This document shows, piece by piece, positions 35,709 to 46,395 of a DNA stretch of 64,000 bases (position 1 is its first letter; the number at the start of each line of letters is the position of its first letter). The position numbers and the translations under genes are program-made. Source of the stretch: Zygnema cylindricum (lineage: Eukaryota; Streptophyta; Zygnematophyceae; Zygnematales; Zygnemataceae); NCBI GenBank assembly GCA_037447655.1, contig JBBHKE010003028.1, positions 1 to 64,000 on the forward strand, read 5' to 3'. Under the pieces are notes generated by a model, which worked only from the letters and a program-made list of their open reading frames with translations, searched no databases and had not been told where the DNA came from.

Positions 35709-36427
35709 TTCAACTCTAACACCTCCATAGTTCCTCAAAGTAGGCATCTCACACAAAGCCTCTAGGATAACCCTGACCCTTTTGTGTTTCAGCAAGAATA
35801 ACTGCCACCGTGGCAGACAAAATCTCTAACCACCTTCACCACTATGAAGGCAAGACTCCCCTAAGTTGATAGCAAAAAAAATCTCTGAATTTGCTCCCCT
35901 GAGCAGTAAGTTATGAGTGGTCAATTATGACCTTTTGTATAGGAACTCTCTCGGAGAGGGGTGGCTACTTTCTAAATTTTCTAAGTCCTATCTCTCTCTA
36001 AAGTCCTATCTACTGACGTAGGACACCAATCATAATACGGTGTGGTACAGAATAGTACATGTGCTGATGTACTTTCTGTACGGCTAACGTACGACATGGC
36101 CAAAAAAACGACACCTGCCATATTCGGATTCGTTCCTGTAATCTCCTGAGTTATCACAATCCAATGTTGTCGCGCCACATGTCACTTGATGTGGCGATGA
36201 CCGTAAACGCCAAAAGTACCTATTTCGCGATCGCGGCGCCTATCGTGGCCATCCGATAAAAACCGACTCTAATTCTAGCCGTTGCAAATAGACGCGTGGT
36301 ATTTGTTTCACTGTCGAAATAAGTGCGCGGTATTTGTTTCATAAAATACATACAACCATAGTGTACTTGAACTATTTCTATGTTGTAGGAATCTATTTGA
36401 CAGTTAAATGAATTACTCTGTGTTAAC
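35709..36427 (-). mobile_element. LTR fragment, copia family 2
   Basis: The plus strand begins with the complement of the family 2 end (ACCTCCATAG...CCTC), passes CCTTTTGTATAGG and the GTAC-rich region, and stops at GTTAAATGAATTACTC. The LTR start is missing. Confidence 0.72.
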
Positions 36428-37154
36428 TGCAATTCTGTGTCCTCCATCGAACTACAGAATCCAGAAATCGTCTAAATAGTTTTTAACTAACCCACTTCAA
36501 GCCACAACCACTGCTGCCCAAGAAGGCAAATTGATAGTCTGACAACACCCCTGTGTAGCTTGGACTCCCCTTAGTCTGTAGCAAACTGAAAACGGTCAAC
36601 CAGCCGATAAGTTATGAGGTGGCAAATATGCCTATTTCATACAAACCCTTAAGGGGACAGGTGACTGTATATCAAAACCACTAAGTCTTGATTCCCTCTA
36701 ATAACTTCTATCTACTGAAATACGGACCAATCATATTACTGTACCGTACCAAAAAGTACTATTGCCTGTGTACCTTTTGTACGACTAATGTACGATAAGG
36801 CTATTACGTGGACGCGTGCCCTCTTTTTACTCGTCCGTAGGTTTCTCGAAATTCCCGCGACCAAATGTGATCTCTCCACGTGGTGCCAGGTCATGACATG
36901 TCACAACAAAAAACCAAAGTGACCACTCCGGGATCTCGGCGATGGTGTGCGTTGTTGGATAAGAACCAAAATGAAATTGTAGCTGTTATAAATACTTGCG
37001 CGATATTTGTTTCCATGTCGAAACAAAAATGCGCGGTATCCGTTTCAAAAACCGTACCACACTCCGTTCTTTACAAAACTGTATCTATGCATGTTGTATA
37101 TAGTTCCAGTTAAATGAATAAGTTCACTCCTAACTAATTAAATATCTACCAAAC
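36428..37154 (-). mobile_element. LTR fragment, copia family 1
   Basis: Begins TGCAATTCTGTGTCCTCCAT, the complement of the family 1 terminus with its ATG, and runs to where the chromovirus LTR starts at 37155. The LTR start is missing. Confidence 0.75.
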
Positions 37155-37997
37155 TGTAATAGGACCTCCTACCTCTCAAAAAATCCCATTACTAGAACAA
37201 ATTTCAACCACACATTCCACACATTGGAAAATACACATCCACATTGGAAAGCACTCACATAAGGATAAACTTTAAATAAGAAGAAGCTTATGTCCACATA
37301 ACATTAGCTTGGTCTCTTGCCCTCGTGGCTCAACCTTTCATTTTAAAGTATTTTCCACTACTCTCAACTCTTAATAATTCTATCTCTTAACTACTAAAAC
37401 ACTACTTAGTTTGTAAGAGATTTCGGTGCAAAAATGCCATTGCTCCAATTTGGTTTTAATCGCTCAAGAACAAGATCAGTCAGAATTTCCACAAACTTTT
37501 CTAAAGGAAAATATGTTTACTCTCCTCTTAGACTTCACTATTTATCCATCATCGCCCTAGATTCGCCAGGCCAGAGTCAACGCTCCGTTGAACATGTTTT
37601 ACCTGGGCCAATCATTGATCAGCATGGACTCAGACTGACCAATGCAAAAACGTACGAAATCTCTTACTAACTACGTAGCATTTCTAACCAGTCAAACGCT
37701 ACGTTTCACTATGTAACATTTGTTGTTTTTATGAAGATTCAGTTTTGTACATGCGTGCGCATATTTGTGTTCGTACGTAATTATTCGAATTACTGTGTAT
37801 GCTTAAACAGATTTGCGGATTGGGGAGTAAGTATACGAGTGAAATTAAAGCGACGTATGGAACAAATTGAGTGGAGCGGAATGCGTTGGAAAATGGATGG
37901 CGGATCGCGAAGCGATCAGATGTGAAATGTACGAAATGTTTAAATTGTACGCCGGCCGTACAAAACATATTGCGACAGGTGGCATTTATGGAAAAAA

Positions 37998-39303
37998 TGT
38001 TGTTCTTTGGTCTAAAATAGACCGCAGAAGCAACCCAAACTATCATGCAAGAAGCTAAGCGAAGCTAGGCCAATGAACAATATGACAATATCTAAGGTTT
38101 GATGGAATAATCGACATAAATAAACCCTAGGACAAATGCATAAACAATGCATATCAAACATATATAAAAACATAAATAAATAATAACACACAAATGCATC
38201 ACACATAAACAAGAGTATAATCAAAGTATAATCATTATATCATTCAAAGTGCGTGACCTAATCGGCAACCCTAAAAGTCTACATCTTCGGTCCCCACTTT
38301 ACTAACCAGCATTGATTATTTTAAATTCCTAACAAAGCTCATTCCTATATATACACTTGTGAGCTGTCAATGAATCACTAAGTGTCAAAATAACCAACAT
38401 ACATTATGTAACTGTCACTAAATCAAACTAATCGTAAGCGTACACCTGAGAGTCAAGCAATCGTGAGCGTACACTTGTCTACAAGTACGATATTTTTCAC
38501 ACACAAATTAAACTGTCGAAACCCTAATTAACCACTTAAATATAAACGTCATAATAAACACTAATTTAATAATACAAATAAGACAAAACAATGTTGTTTC
38601 AAATATTTTGAAGTACACACAATCTCACAGAATCGTATGCTGAGTCATGCTGAGTCATGCTGAGTCACTCAGCGAAACTCCTTGATTTTCGTCAAAGAAT
38701 CCGGGACGTCCAAAATATGATTTTGGTGAATGACGCGATTTCGCGTCCCCACTATTTGAAAAATAACGGCGGCCTATATCCACCGTCCGTACCTCTTGCT
38801 CGACACCCTTGATGTCGCGCCGCGTGGTCTCAAAATCCACTTGATGAAGCGACGTCATGTTATCCAAATCTAGCCGTACCGTAACCGTGTCATTTGTACG
38901 AAATGCGACGTGTCACATGAAAAGTACGCGTCATTTGGGACAAATGCCGCCTGTCGCAAATAAAGTACAACAATCCAAATATGACACGCCGTACCGGCGG
39001 CGTCCTTTTCATTAATGTGTCTGACGCATTATATTTCGTACGGCCAACGTACATTTTCAAACACTTCGAATATTTCAAAGTCGGATCGCTTCGCGATCCG
39101 CCGTCCATTTCTATTACGCATTCCGCGCCACTTAATTTGTCATTTACGTCACTTTAAATTCATCCGTACAATTACCCCCCAATCCACAAATCCATTCGAA
39201 CCACCACAGTATATCACGTAAATGTATACGCACGAAACGTCGCGTGCGCACCAAATTTCATGTACGCACGAAACTAAATCTTCAAAAACAACACTCCCCC
39301 GAA
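37998..39303 (-). repeat. 3' LTR of non-autonomous copy 1
   Basis: Runs from TGTTGTTCTTTGG to CAAAAACAACA on the plus strand. It carries the hairpin GGTCTAAAATAGACC near its element-3' end and three tandem 10-base repeats containing TGAGTCA near 38640-38665. Confidence 0.9.
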
Positions 39304-40208
39304 AATTTAGTTTTGTGCATCCATTATGCCACGTCATCAGCTGTCACACTGTCACCTCCTCATGTCTCCTCCATCTGAATCTGCCAAATGCCTCCATCTG
39401 AATCCGCCAAATGCCTCCGACAGAACTTTCCACTTGTTTCACCATCGCTTCCGCTGCCTCCATATACCATCCAGATTTAATAATACATAATATATATATA
39501 TATATTTTTTCATTTCCCGATTACAACAAAAATAATTCCTTCCAATATCTAAATCCGGATCTATATTCCCAAAATTCTATCTCAAGTCAACTAAAATTAA
39601 AACTAAAGGATCACACTAATAATATAACCCAACTCACAATTTATACCTCAACCATATCAAATCTAGATTTCATTTTTTTTTCCTTTTTCTTTTTCATTTA
39701 ATAATCTGATCCCAAAATTTCCCATTAAAAAAAAAATACATTTAACAAATAGTATTTTCCCAAAAATTTTAATAATGTCACATTTCCCAAAAATTTCCAA
39801 CAACTCAAAATCTACATTACAAATCCAATTTTAAACAATCATCGATCCATAAAATTTGGATCTCTCCACCACATGTCACAACTCCACCTTTCGGATCTCT
39901 CTCCCCCAAACGTCGCATCTCCACCTTCCACATTTCTCCATCAAACGAATATGTATTTTCCAAAAATAAAATATCATTGCTCATAATTAATCATTTTCAT
40001 TGAGGGTAGACATTTCGGCACTGTCACTAAGTTAACCCTTGGGGCGATGCAAGATTAAACTCGGCACATACCAACACTATGATAAGGCCGATCTCATGGG
40101 TACACAGACACCATTACTGCAATACAACCAGCAAGGACAATATTAACCCGCTACAATGCGTGTGACAAAAACCTACATCGACTTAACCTAACATAGGATA
40201 GATGGGGT

Positions 40209-40222
40209 GTGGGCCCATAACC
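40209..40222 (-). other. Primer binding site of non-autonomous copy 1
   Basis: Minus strand GGTTATGGGCCCAC, identical over 14 bases to the PBS of copia elements A and C. Confidence 0.85.
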
Positions 40223-41546
40223 TGTTGTTCTTTGGTCTAAAATAGACCGCAGAAGCAACCTTAACTATCATGCAAGAAGCTAAGCGAAGCTAGGCCAATG
40301 AACAATCATTTGAAATGCATCCTCCATTTAACATACAACAACATTTAGGGTTTGATGGAATAATCGACATAAATAAACCCTAGGACAAATGCATAAACAA
40401 TGCATATCAAACATATATAAAAACATAAATAAATAATAACACACAAATGCATCACACATAAACAAGAGTATAATCAAAGTATAATCATTATATCATTCAA
40501 AGTGCGTGACCTAATCGGCAACCCTAAAAGTCTACATCTTCGGTCCCCACTTTACTAACCAGCATTGATTATTTTAAATTCCTAACAAAGCTCATTCCTA
40601 TATATACACTTGTGAGCTGTCAATGAATCACTAAGTGTCAAAATAACCAACATACATTATGTAACTGTCACTAAATCAAACTAATCGTAAGCGTACACCT
40701 GAGAGTCAAGCAATCGTGAGCGTACACTTGTCTACAAGTACGATATTTTTCACACACAAATTAAACTGTCGAAACCCTAATTAACCACTTAAATATAAAC
40801 GTCATAATAAACACTAATTTAATAATACAAATAAGACAAAACAATGTTGTTTCAAATATTTTGAAGTACACACAATCTCACAGAATCGTATGCTGAGTCA
40901 TGCTGAGTCATGCTGAGTCACTCAGCGAAACTCCTTGATTTTCGTCAAAGAATCCGGGACGTCCAAAATATGATTTTGGTGAATGACGCGATTTCGCGTC
41001 CCCACTATTTGAAAAATAACGGCGGCCTATATCCACCGTCCGTACCTCTTGCTCGACACCCTTGATGTCGCGCCGCGTGGTCTCAAAATCCACTTGATGA
41101 AGCGACGTCATGTTATCCAAATCTAGCCGTACCGTAACCGTGTCATTTGTACGAAATGCGACGTGTCACATGAAAAGTACGCGTCATTTGGGACAAATGC
41201 CGCCTGTCGCAAATAAAGTACAACAATCCAAATATGACACGCCGTACCGGCGGCGTCCTTTTCATTAATGTGTCTGACGCATTATATTTCGTACGGCCAA
41301 CGTACATTTTCAAACACTTCGAATATTTCAAAGTCGGATCGCTTCGCGATCCGCCGTCCATTTCTATTACGCATTCCGCGCCACTTAATTTGTCATTTAC
41401 GTCACTTTAAATTCATCCGTACAATTACCCCCCAATCCACAAATCCATTCGAACCACCACAGTATATCACGTAAATGTATACGCACGAAACGTCGCGTGC
41501 GCACCAAATTTCATGTACGCACGAAACTAAATCTTCAAAAACAACA
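40223..41546 (-). repeat. 5' LTR of non-autonomous copy 1
   Basis: Same sequence as 37998-39303 apart from ~20 extra bases near 40310 and scattered changes. Short open frames repeated in both LTRs reflect LTR identity, not genes. Confidence 0.9.
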
Positions 41547-43080
41547 AAAAAGACGCCGCTGGTACATATAATTTTTTTTTGACGGACATACTTTGAATCT
41601 GACCGGCGGAATTTACGAAGAGGTATGCAGTTTCCGTACGGAAAAGATTTGGATGGTACGGCTTAATTTCGGCAAGTGGTTCGTGGTACATTTGAAGGGC
41701 GGACGGCATCCGCCAACATTTTCAAGGGATCGCATTTTTATGATGACGTATTATGAAGTGGACTGTACCTATGCGATGTCGGTTCACTCATGGTTTTGTC
41801 TACAAGTGACTAAGCAAGTTGTCACTAAGTGGCCGGATTTTGCGGTTCCGAAATGTAAATATTTGAAGAAACATTTTATTGTCTTATGTGTATTAATAAT
41901 TTAGTATTGATTATTACAGTTTCTATTCAAGTGATCATTTAGGGTTTTGGCAATTTAATTTGTGTGTATGTAGTGTTGTACTTGCAGACAAGTGTACTCT
42001 TATGATTGGTCGACTTTTAGGTGTATGCTTACGATTAGTGAATTCTTAATAGTAGGTTATCATGGTTTGGATATAATGAGAGTTATGTTATTTACGGTTA
42101 GGATTATTTTTCGTAATAGGATATTATGGTTTAACACGATTTAGTGGAAGTTACGTTGGTTATTTTGACACTTACACGTTTGTTGACGATTCAGAAGTGT
42201 ATATATAGGTATGAGCTTTGTTAAGAAGAAATCATCAATGCTGGTTAGAAAAGTAAGGACCAAAGATGTAGTAATTTAGGGTTGTCGATTAGGTCATGCA
42301 TTTAAATGATACATTTGTTATCTGATTATACTTTTGTTTATGTGTGATGCATTCTCTTATTGTTATTTATATATGTTATTTATATATTTGTTTGTTATGC
42401 ATTGTTTATGCATCTGTCCTAAGGGTAGTTGTGATTTTCACGGAACCCTAGTTGTTGTTTAATGCATCTGTGTATGCATTTTGTTGCGTCTGTGTACGCA
42501 TTGTCTTAGGGTGAGTTGTGATTTTTCACGGATCCCTAATTGTTATTTGTTGCGTCTGTGTACGCATTGGGAGGGTGCATATTTCAATATGATTGTTCAT
42601 TGGCCGAGCTTTACTTAGCTTTCAGGGTGATAGTTTGGGTGGATTTTGCGGTCTATTTTAGACCAAAGAACAACAACATTTACGTGCAAAAGTGCGCGCC
42701 AAACGAAACGCGACTTCGCACGAACGTGCGTGGCAAATTTCGCAAGCGAAAGTTCCTACGAATTTCCATAAACTGGAAGTGACGTTTCGTACTAAAAATT
42801 GTACGAAACGAACCATTGTGTGTACCAAACGAAATATTGATTTCGTTTAGTGTTTTATAAACGTACGCCTTAAATTCCGCGGATAGTTGACCCTTAACCC
42901 GTAACAATGAACACCCAATCGTTTTTTTGACCTCGCGCTGTACCAATCATTATATCTTTTAAAATACAACCCCAAATTGTGCGATTCTTTTGCGGACGTC
43001 TATCAAATTCAAAACTCTATTTTTGTAACACTTAAATACCCATTTACGAACAAGTTTGATCCACTATTACTGTTACATCA

Positions 43081-43469
43081 TCCCCTCCTTATATTTAACT
43101 AACCTCAGTTAAAACACATTTCATTCTCAAGACGGGACTTTTATATTATTATCCCTCCAATACCTTTGTAAAAACTCATAATTTTTATCTTCTAAAGTTA
43201 ACTCATCTTCTGGCCTTCCTAGATAATGCACTTGCCAGAATATAGTATTGGCGACCTTAAACCGTTGACCAACCCAATCTATTACCCATTTGTGAACCTC
43301 AGGTTCTATAATTATTGAGGGATCCAATTCCAATTCTCCTTCAGTTGGTCGAAGATTTGCTGGTTTCATCTGGTTGATGTGTATCACTGGATGATATTTT
43401 GTTGAAGGCGCAAAGTCCAATTTGGCAGCAATTGACAATATCATCTCGATTACAGTAAATGGTCCGATG
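43081..43469 (-). pseudogene. C-terminal pol fragment with chromodomain-like end (chromovirus copy 1)
   Basis: The minus strand encodes HPVIHINQMKPA and then VHKWVIDWVGQRF...WQVHYLGRPEDELTLEDK, the integrase C-terminus followed by a divergent chromodomain. It ends abruptly at 43469, where a non-autonomous element begins, so the rest of pol is missing. Confidence 0.78.
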
Positions 43470-44809
43470 TGTTGTTTTTGAAAACTTAGTTTCGTGCGTA
43501 CGGAGCGTTTCGTGCGTGCGCGTGGTCGCGTGCGTGCGCATTTACGCGATGTAGTGTGGAGGTTCGAATAGATTTGCGGATTGGGGGAGTAAATGTACGA
43601 AGAAAATTAAATGTACGTGAAGGACTAATTGAGTGGCGCGGAATGCGCAATGTAAATGGACGGCGGATCGCGAAGCGATCCGATTTGAAATTTTCGACAT
43701 GGCGTACGAAACAAAATGCGACAAGCGCATTTATTACAAGGGACGCGCTTGCGGTACGAAAATGATTTCGGCTGTACGATATTATTTCGGCAAGTGGACG
43801 TGAATTCACTTCGCGACAGTTGTGGGATATTTAACGACACGCGCAGATTTCACTTGGATTTTTGTGACCACGTGGCGCGACATCGAAGGTGCCGAAAAAA
43901 AAAGCTACGGACGGCGGACAAAGGTCGCCGCTATTTTCAAATGAGTGGGGAGCGAAATCACGTCAAATCACAAGAATCATATTTTGGACATCCCGGATTC
44001 TTTGACGAAAATCAAGGAGTTTCGCTGAGTGACTCAGCATGACTCAGCATGACTCAGCATGACTCAGCATGACTCAGCATACGATTATATGAGATTGTGT
44101 GTACTTCAAAATATTTGAAACAACATTGTCTTGTCTTATGTGTATTAATAAAATAGAATTGATTGTGATATTTATTTTTATGTGGTCAATCAGGGTCTCG
44201 ACACTTTAATTTATGTGTCGCGTTTGCAGACAAGTGTACGCTTACGATTGCTTGACTTTCAGGTGTACGCTTACAATTAGTTTGATTTAATGACAGTTAC
44301 GTAATTTACGTTAGTTATTTTGACACTTAGTGATTTGTTAACAGCTCACAAGTGTATATATAGGAATGAGCTTTGTTAGAAATTAATCATCAATGCTGGT
44401 TAGTAAAGTGGGGACCGAAGATGTAGACTTTTAGGGTTGCCGATTAGGTCATGCATTTGAGTAATATGTTTATTGATATACTTTTGTTTATTTAATGTTT
44501 ATGTGAGATTGGACTCTTTTTGTTATTATTTATTTATGTTATTTTATGTTGTTTTATATATGTTTGATATGCATTGTTTATGCATTTGTCCTAGGGTTTG
44601 TTTATGTCGATTATTCCATCAAACCTTAGATGTTGTCATAGGGTTTATTTATGTTGATTATTCCATGAAACCCTAAATGTTGTTTGTTGCGTCTGTGTAC
44701 GCATATGGAGGATGCATTTCATATGATTGTTCGTCGACCTATTTTTGCTTAGCTTCTTGCATGATAGTTTGGGTCGCTTCTGCGGTCTATTTTAGACCAA
44801 AGAACAACA
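43470..44809 (+). repeat. 5' LTR of non-autonomous copy 2
   Basis: Starts TGTTGTTTTTGAAAAC, ends GGTCTATTTTAGACC then AAAGAACAACA. Five tandem GACTCAGCAT units lie at 44031-44080. The frame leading into the PBS reads stop-T-K-E-Q-Q with no ATG, so the LTR-borne gag start is lost. Confidence 0.9.
44031..44080. repeat. Tandem 10-base repeat with TGACTCA cores
   Basis: Five head-to-tail GACTCAGCAT units, giving several overlapping TGACTCA palindromic cores (GCN4-like bZIP motif). The LTRs of copy 1 have three units. Confidence 0.85.
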
Positions 44810-44823
44810 GGTTATGGGCCCAC
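44810..44823 (+). other. Primer binding site of non-autonomous copy 2
   Basis: GGTTATGGGCCCAC directly after the LTR, as in the other elements. Confidence 0.85.
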
Positions 44824-46078
44824 ACCCCATCTATCATATGTTAGGTTAAGTCGATGTAGGTTTTTGTCACACGCATTGTAGCGGGTTAATATTGTCCTTG
44901 CTGGTTGTATTGCAGTAATGGTGTCTGTGTACCCATGAGATCGGCCTTATCATAGTGTTGGTATGTGCCGAGTTTAATCTTGCATCGCCCCAAGGGTTAA
45001 CTTAGTGACAGTGCCGAAATGTCTACCCTCAATGAAAATGATTAATTATGAGAAATGATATTTTATTTTTGGAAAATACATATTCGTTTGATGGAGAGAT
45101 GTGGAAGGTGGAGATTCGACGTTTGGGGGAGAGAGATCCGGAAGGTGGAGTTGTGACATGTGGTGGAGAGATCCAAATTTTGTGGATCGATGATTGTTGA
45201 AAATTGGATTTGTAATGTAGATTTTGAGTTGTTGGAAATTTTTGGGAAATGTGACATTATTAGAATTTTTGGGAAAATACTATTTGTTAAATGAATTTTT
45301 ATGGGAAATTTTGGGATTTGATAGTTTATGAAAAAAAAAAAAAAAATTATTATTGAAATCTAGATTTGTTATAATGAGGTAGGAATTATTTGAGCGAGGA
45401 TATATTATTAGTGTGACCTTTTGGCTTTAATTTTTAGTTGATTTGTGATAGAATTTTGGGAATGTAGATCTGGATTTAGATATTGGAAGGAATTATTTTG
45501 TTGTAATCGGAAAATGATAATATATATATATTATGTATTATGAAATCTGGATGGTATGTGGAGGCAGCGGAAGCGTTGGTGGAACAAGTGGGAAAATTTT
45601 GTTGGAGGAATTTGGCGGATTAAGATGGAGAAGGCAGTTGAAAGCAGGTGTGACAGCTGGTAACATTGGTGACAGCTGATGACGTGGCGCCATGGATGCA
45701 CGAAACTAATTTTTCGGGGGAGTGTTGTTTTTGAAAACTTAGTTTCGTGCGTAAGGAGCGTTTCGTGCGTGCGCGTGTTCGCGTGCGTGCGCATTTACGC
45801 GATGTAGTGTGGAGGTTCGAATAGATTTGCGGATTGGGGGAGTAAATGTACGAAGAAAATTAAATGTACGTGAAGGACTAATTGAGTGGCGCGGAATGCG
45901 CAATGTAAATGGACGGCGGATCGCGAAGCGATCCAATTTGAAATTTTCGAAGTGTGAAAATGTACGCATGGCGTACGAAACAAAATGCGACAAGCGCATT
46001 TATTACAAGGGACGCGCTTGCGGTACGAAAATGATTTCGGCTGTACGATATTATTTCGGCAAGTGGACGTGAATTCAC

Positions 46079-46372
46079 TATTTGTTGGCGGCGACTGTCA
46101 GCGGTCCGATTAGAGGATTTGGCACCGTAGAATTGACTTCACGAAGTCCAGTGGTCCTGCCGAATTTCCGTACGTCCACGGAGGACATACTCAGGCATTC
46201 TCCCAAGTGACGACACGTGTCCCAAGTGTGAATGAACCGTGAACTCCCAACTTCACTGTCACACTAATTTCGGTAAGTACTGAACCGAACTCAACCAAAA
46301 ATAGCTTAAGTCCTGAACAGCTCTCTCTCACAACTGAGGCATAAAGAGGACTAAAGCTTTCTAAAAACAACA
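46079..46372 (-). repeat. Truncated 3' LTR of the intact copia
   Basis: Matches the first 294 bases of the 5' LTR (51202 downwards), then switches to Z-family LTR sequence at a shared TCACT. The missing part corresponds to the promoter and R/U5 half. Confidence 0.88.
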
Positions 46373-46395
46373 CTCCCCTAAAGCTTTAGACTCTG

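Larger units (their letters stand above)
37998..41546 (-). mobile_element. Non-autonomous long-LTR retrotransposon (LARD-like), copy 1
   Basis: LTRs at 37998-39303 and 40223-41546 enclose a 919-base non-coding interior. On the minus strand the PBS GGTTATGGGCCCAC (40209-40222) adjoins one LTR and TTTTCGGGGGAG adjoins the other. AAAAA flanks both sides (37993-37997 and 41547-41551). The LTRs look identical over long stretches apart from a short length difference near 38080, so the insertion is young. No protein domain was found. Confidence 0.92.
37721..42675 (+). mobile_element. Solo LTR of the Z family, interrupted
   Basis: It starts TGTTGTTTTTATGAAG and ends AAAGAACAACA. ACATT flanks both sides (37716-37720 and 42676-42680). 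A complete non-autonomous element of the same broad family lies inside (37998-41546). Without that insertion it is about 1.4 kb. Confidence 0.9.
37155..43080 (-). mobile_element. Chromovirus (Ty3-gypsy) LTR, copy 1, with nested insertions
   Basis: The outer parts 37155-37720 and 42681-43080 match the continuous LTR at 58860-59838. A solo Z-family LTR splits it at ACATT. The minus-strand LTR start TGATGTAACAGTAATAGTGG at 43080 is preceded by a purine-rich AAGGAGGGGA tract. Confidence 0.85.
43470..46078 (+). mobile_element. Non-autonomous long-LTR retrotransposon, copy 2 (truncated)
   Basis: LTR 43470-44809, PBS at 44810, a 913-base non-coding interior, a purine end TTTTCGGGGGAG before 45723, then only the first ~356 bases of the second LTR. 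That LTR stops where copia sequence begins. It has the same structure as copy 1 in opposite orientation. Confidence 0.88.

Noticed and set aside
37434-37670. A 78-codon plus-strand frame.
   Set aside because: Lies within the chromovirus LTR; the matching frame at 59.1 kb is interrupted.
38655-41361. Pairs of identical 68-72-codon frames at 38.7-39.2 kb and 40.9-41.5 kb looked like a duplicated small gene family.
   Set aside because: They lie in the two LTRs of one young non-autonomous element; identity reflects LTR duplication at insertion, and the frames are not kept in copy 2.
44031-44080. Short regular repeats as a CRISPR array.
   Set aside because: Contiguous 10-base units without spacers in a plant LTR.
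43470-46078. Chromovirus copy 1 continuing across this interval into the gene region.
   Set aside because: No pol sequence reappears on the right of the insertion; the remainder has been lost.
46079-46372. A 294-base LTR as the full LTR of the intact copia.
   Set aside because: The 5' side shows 738 bases between the LTR start and the PBS, with TATA box and gag ATG, so this copy is truncated.
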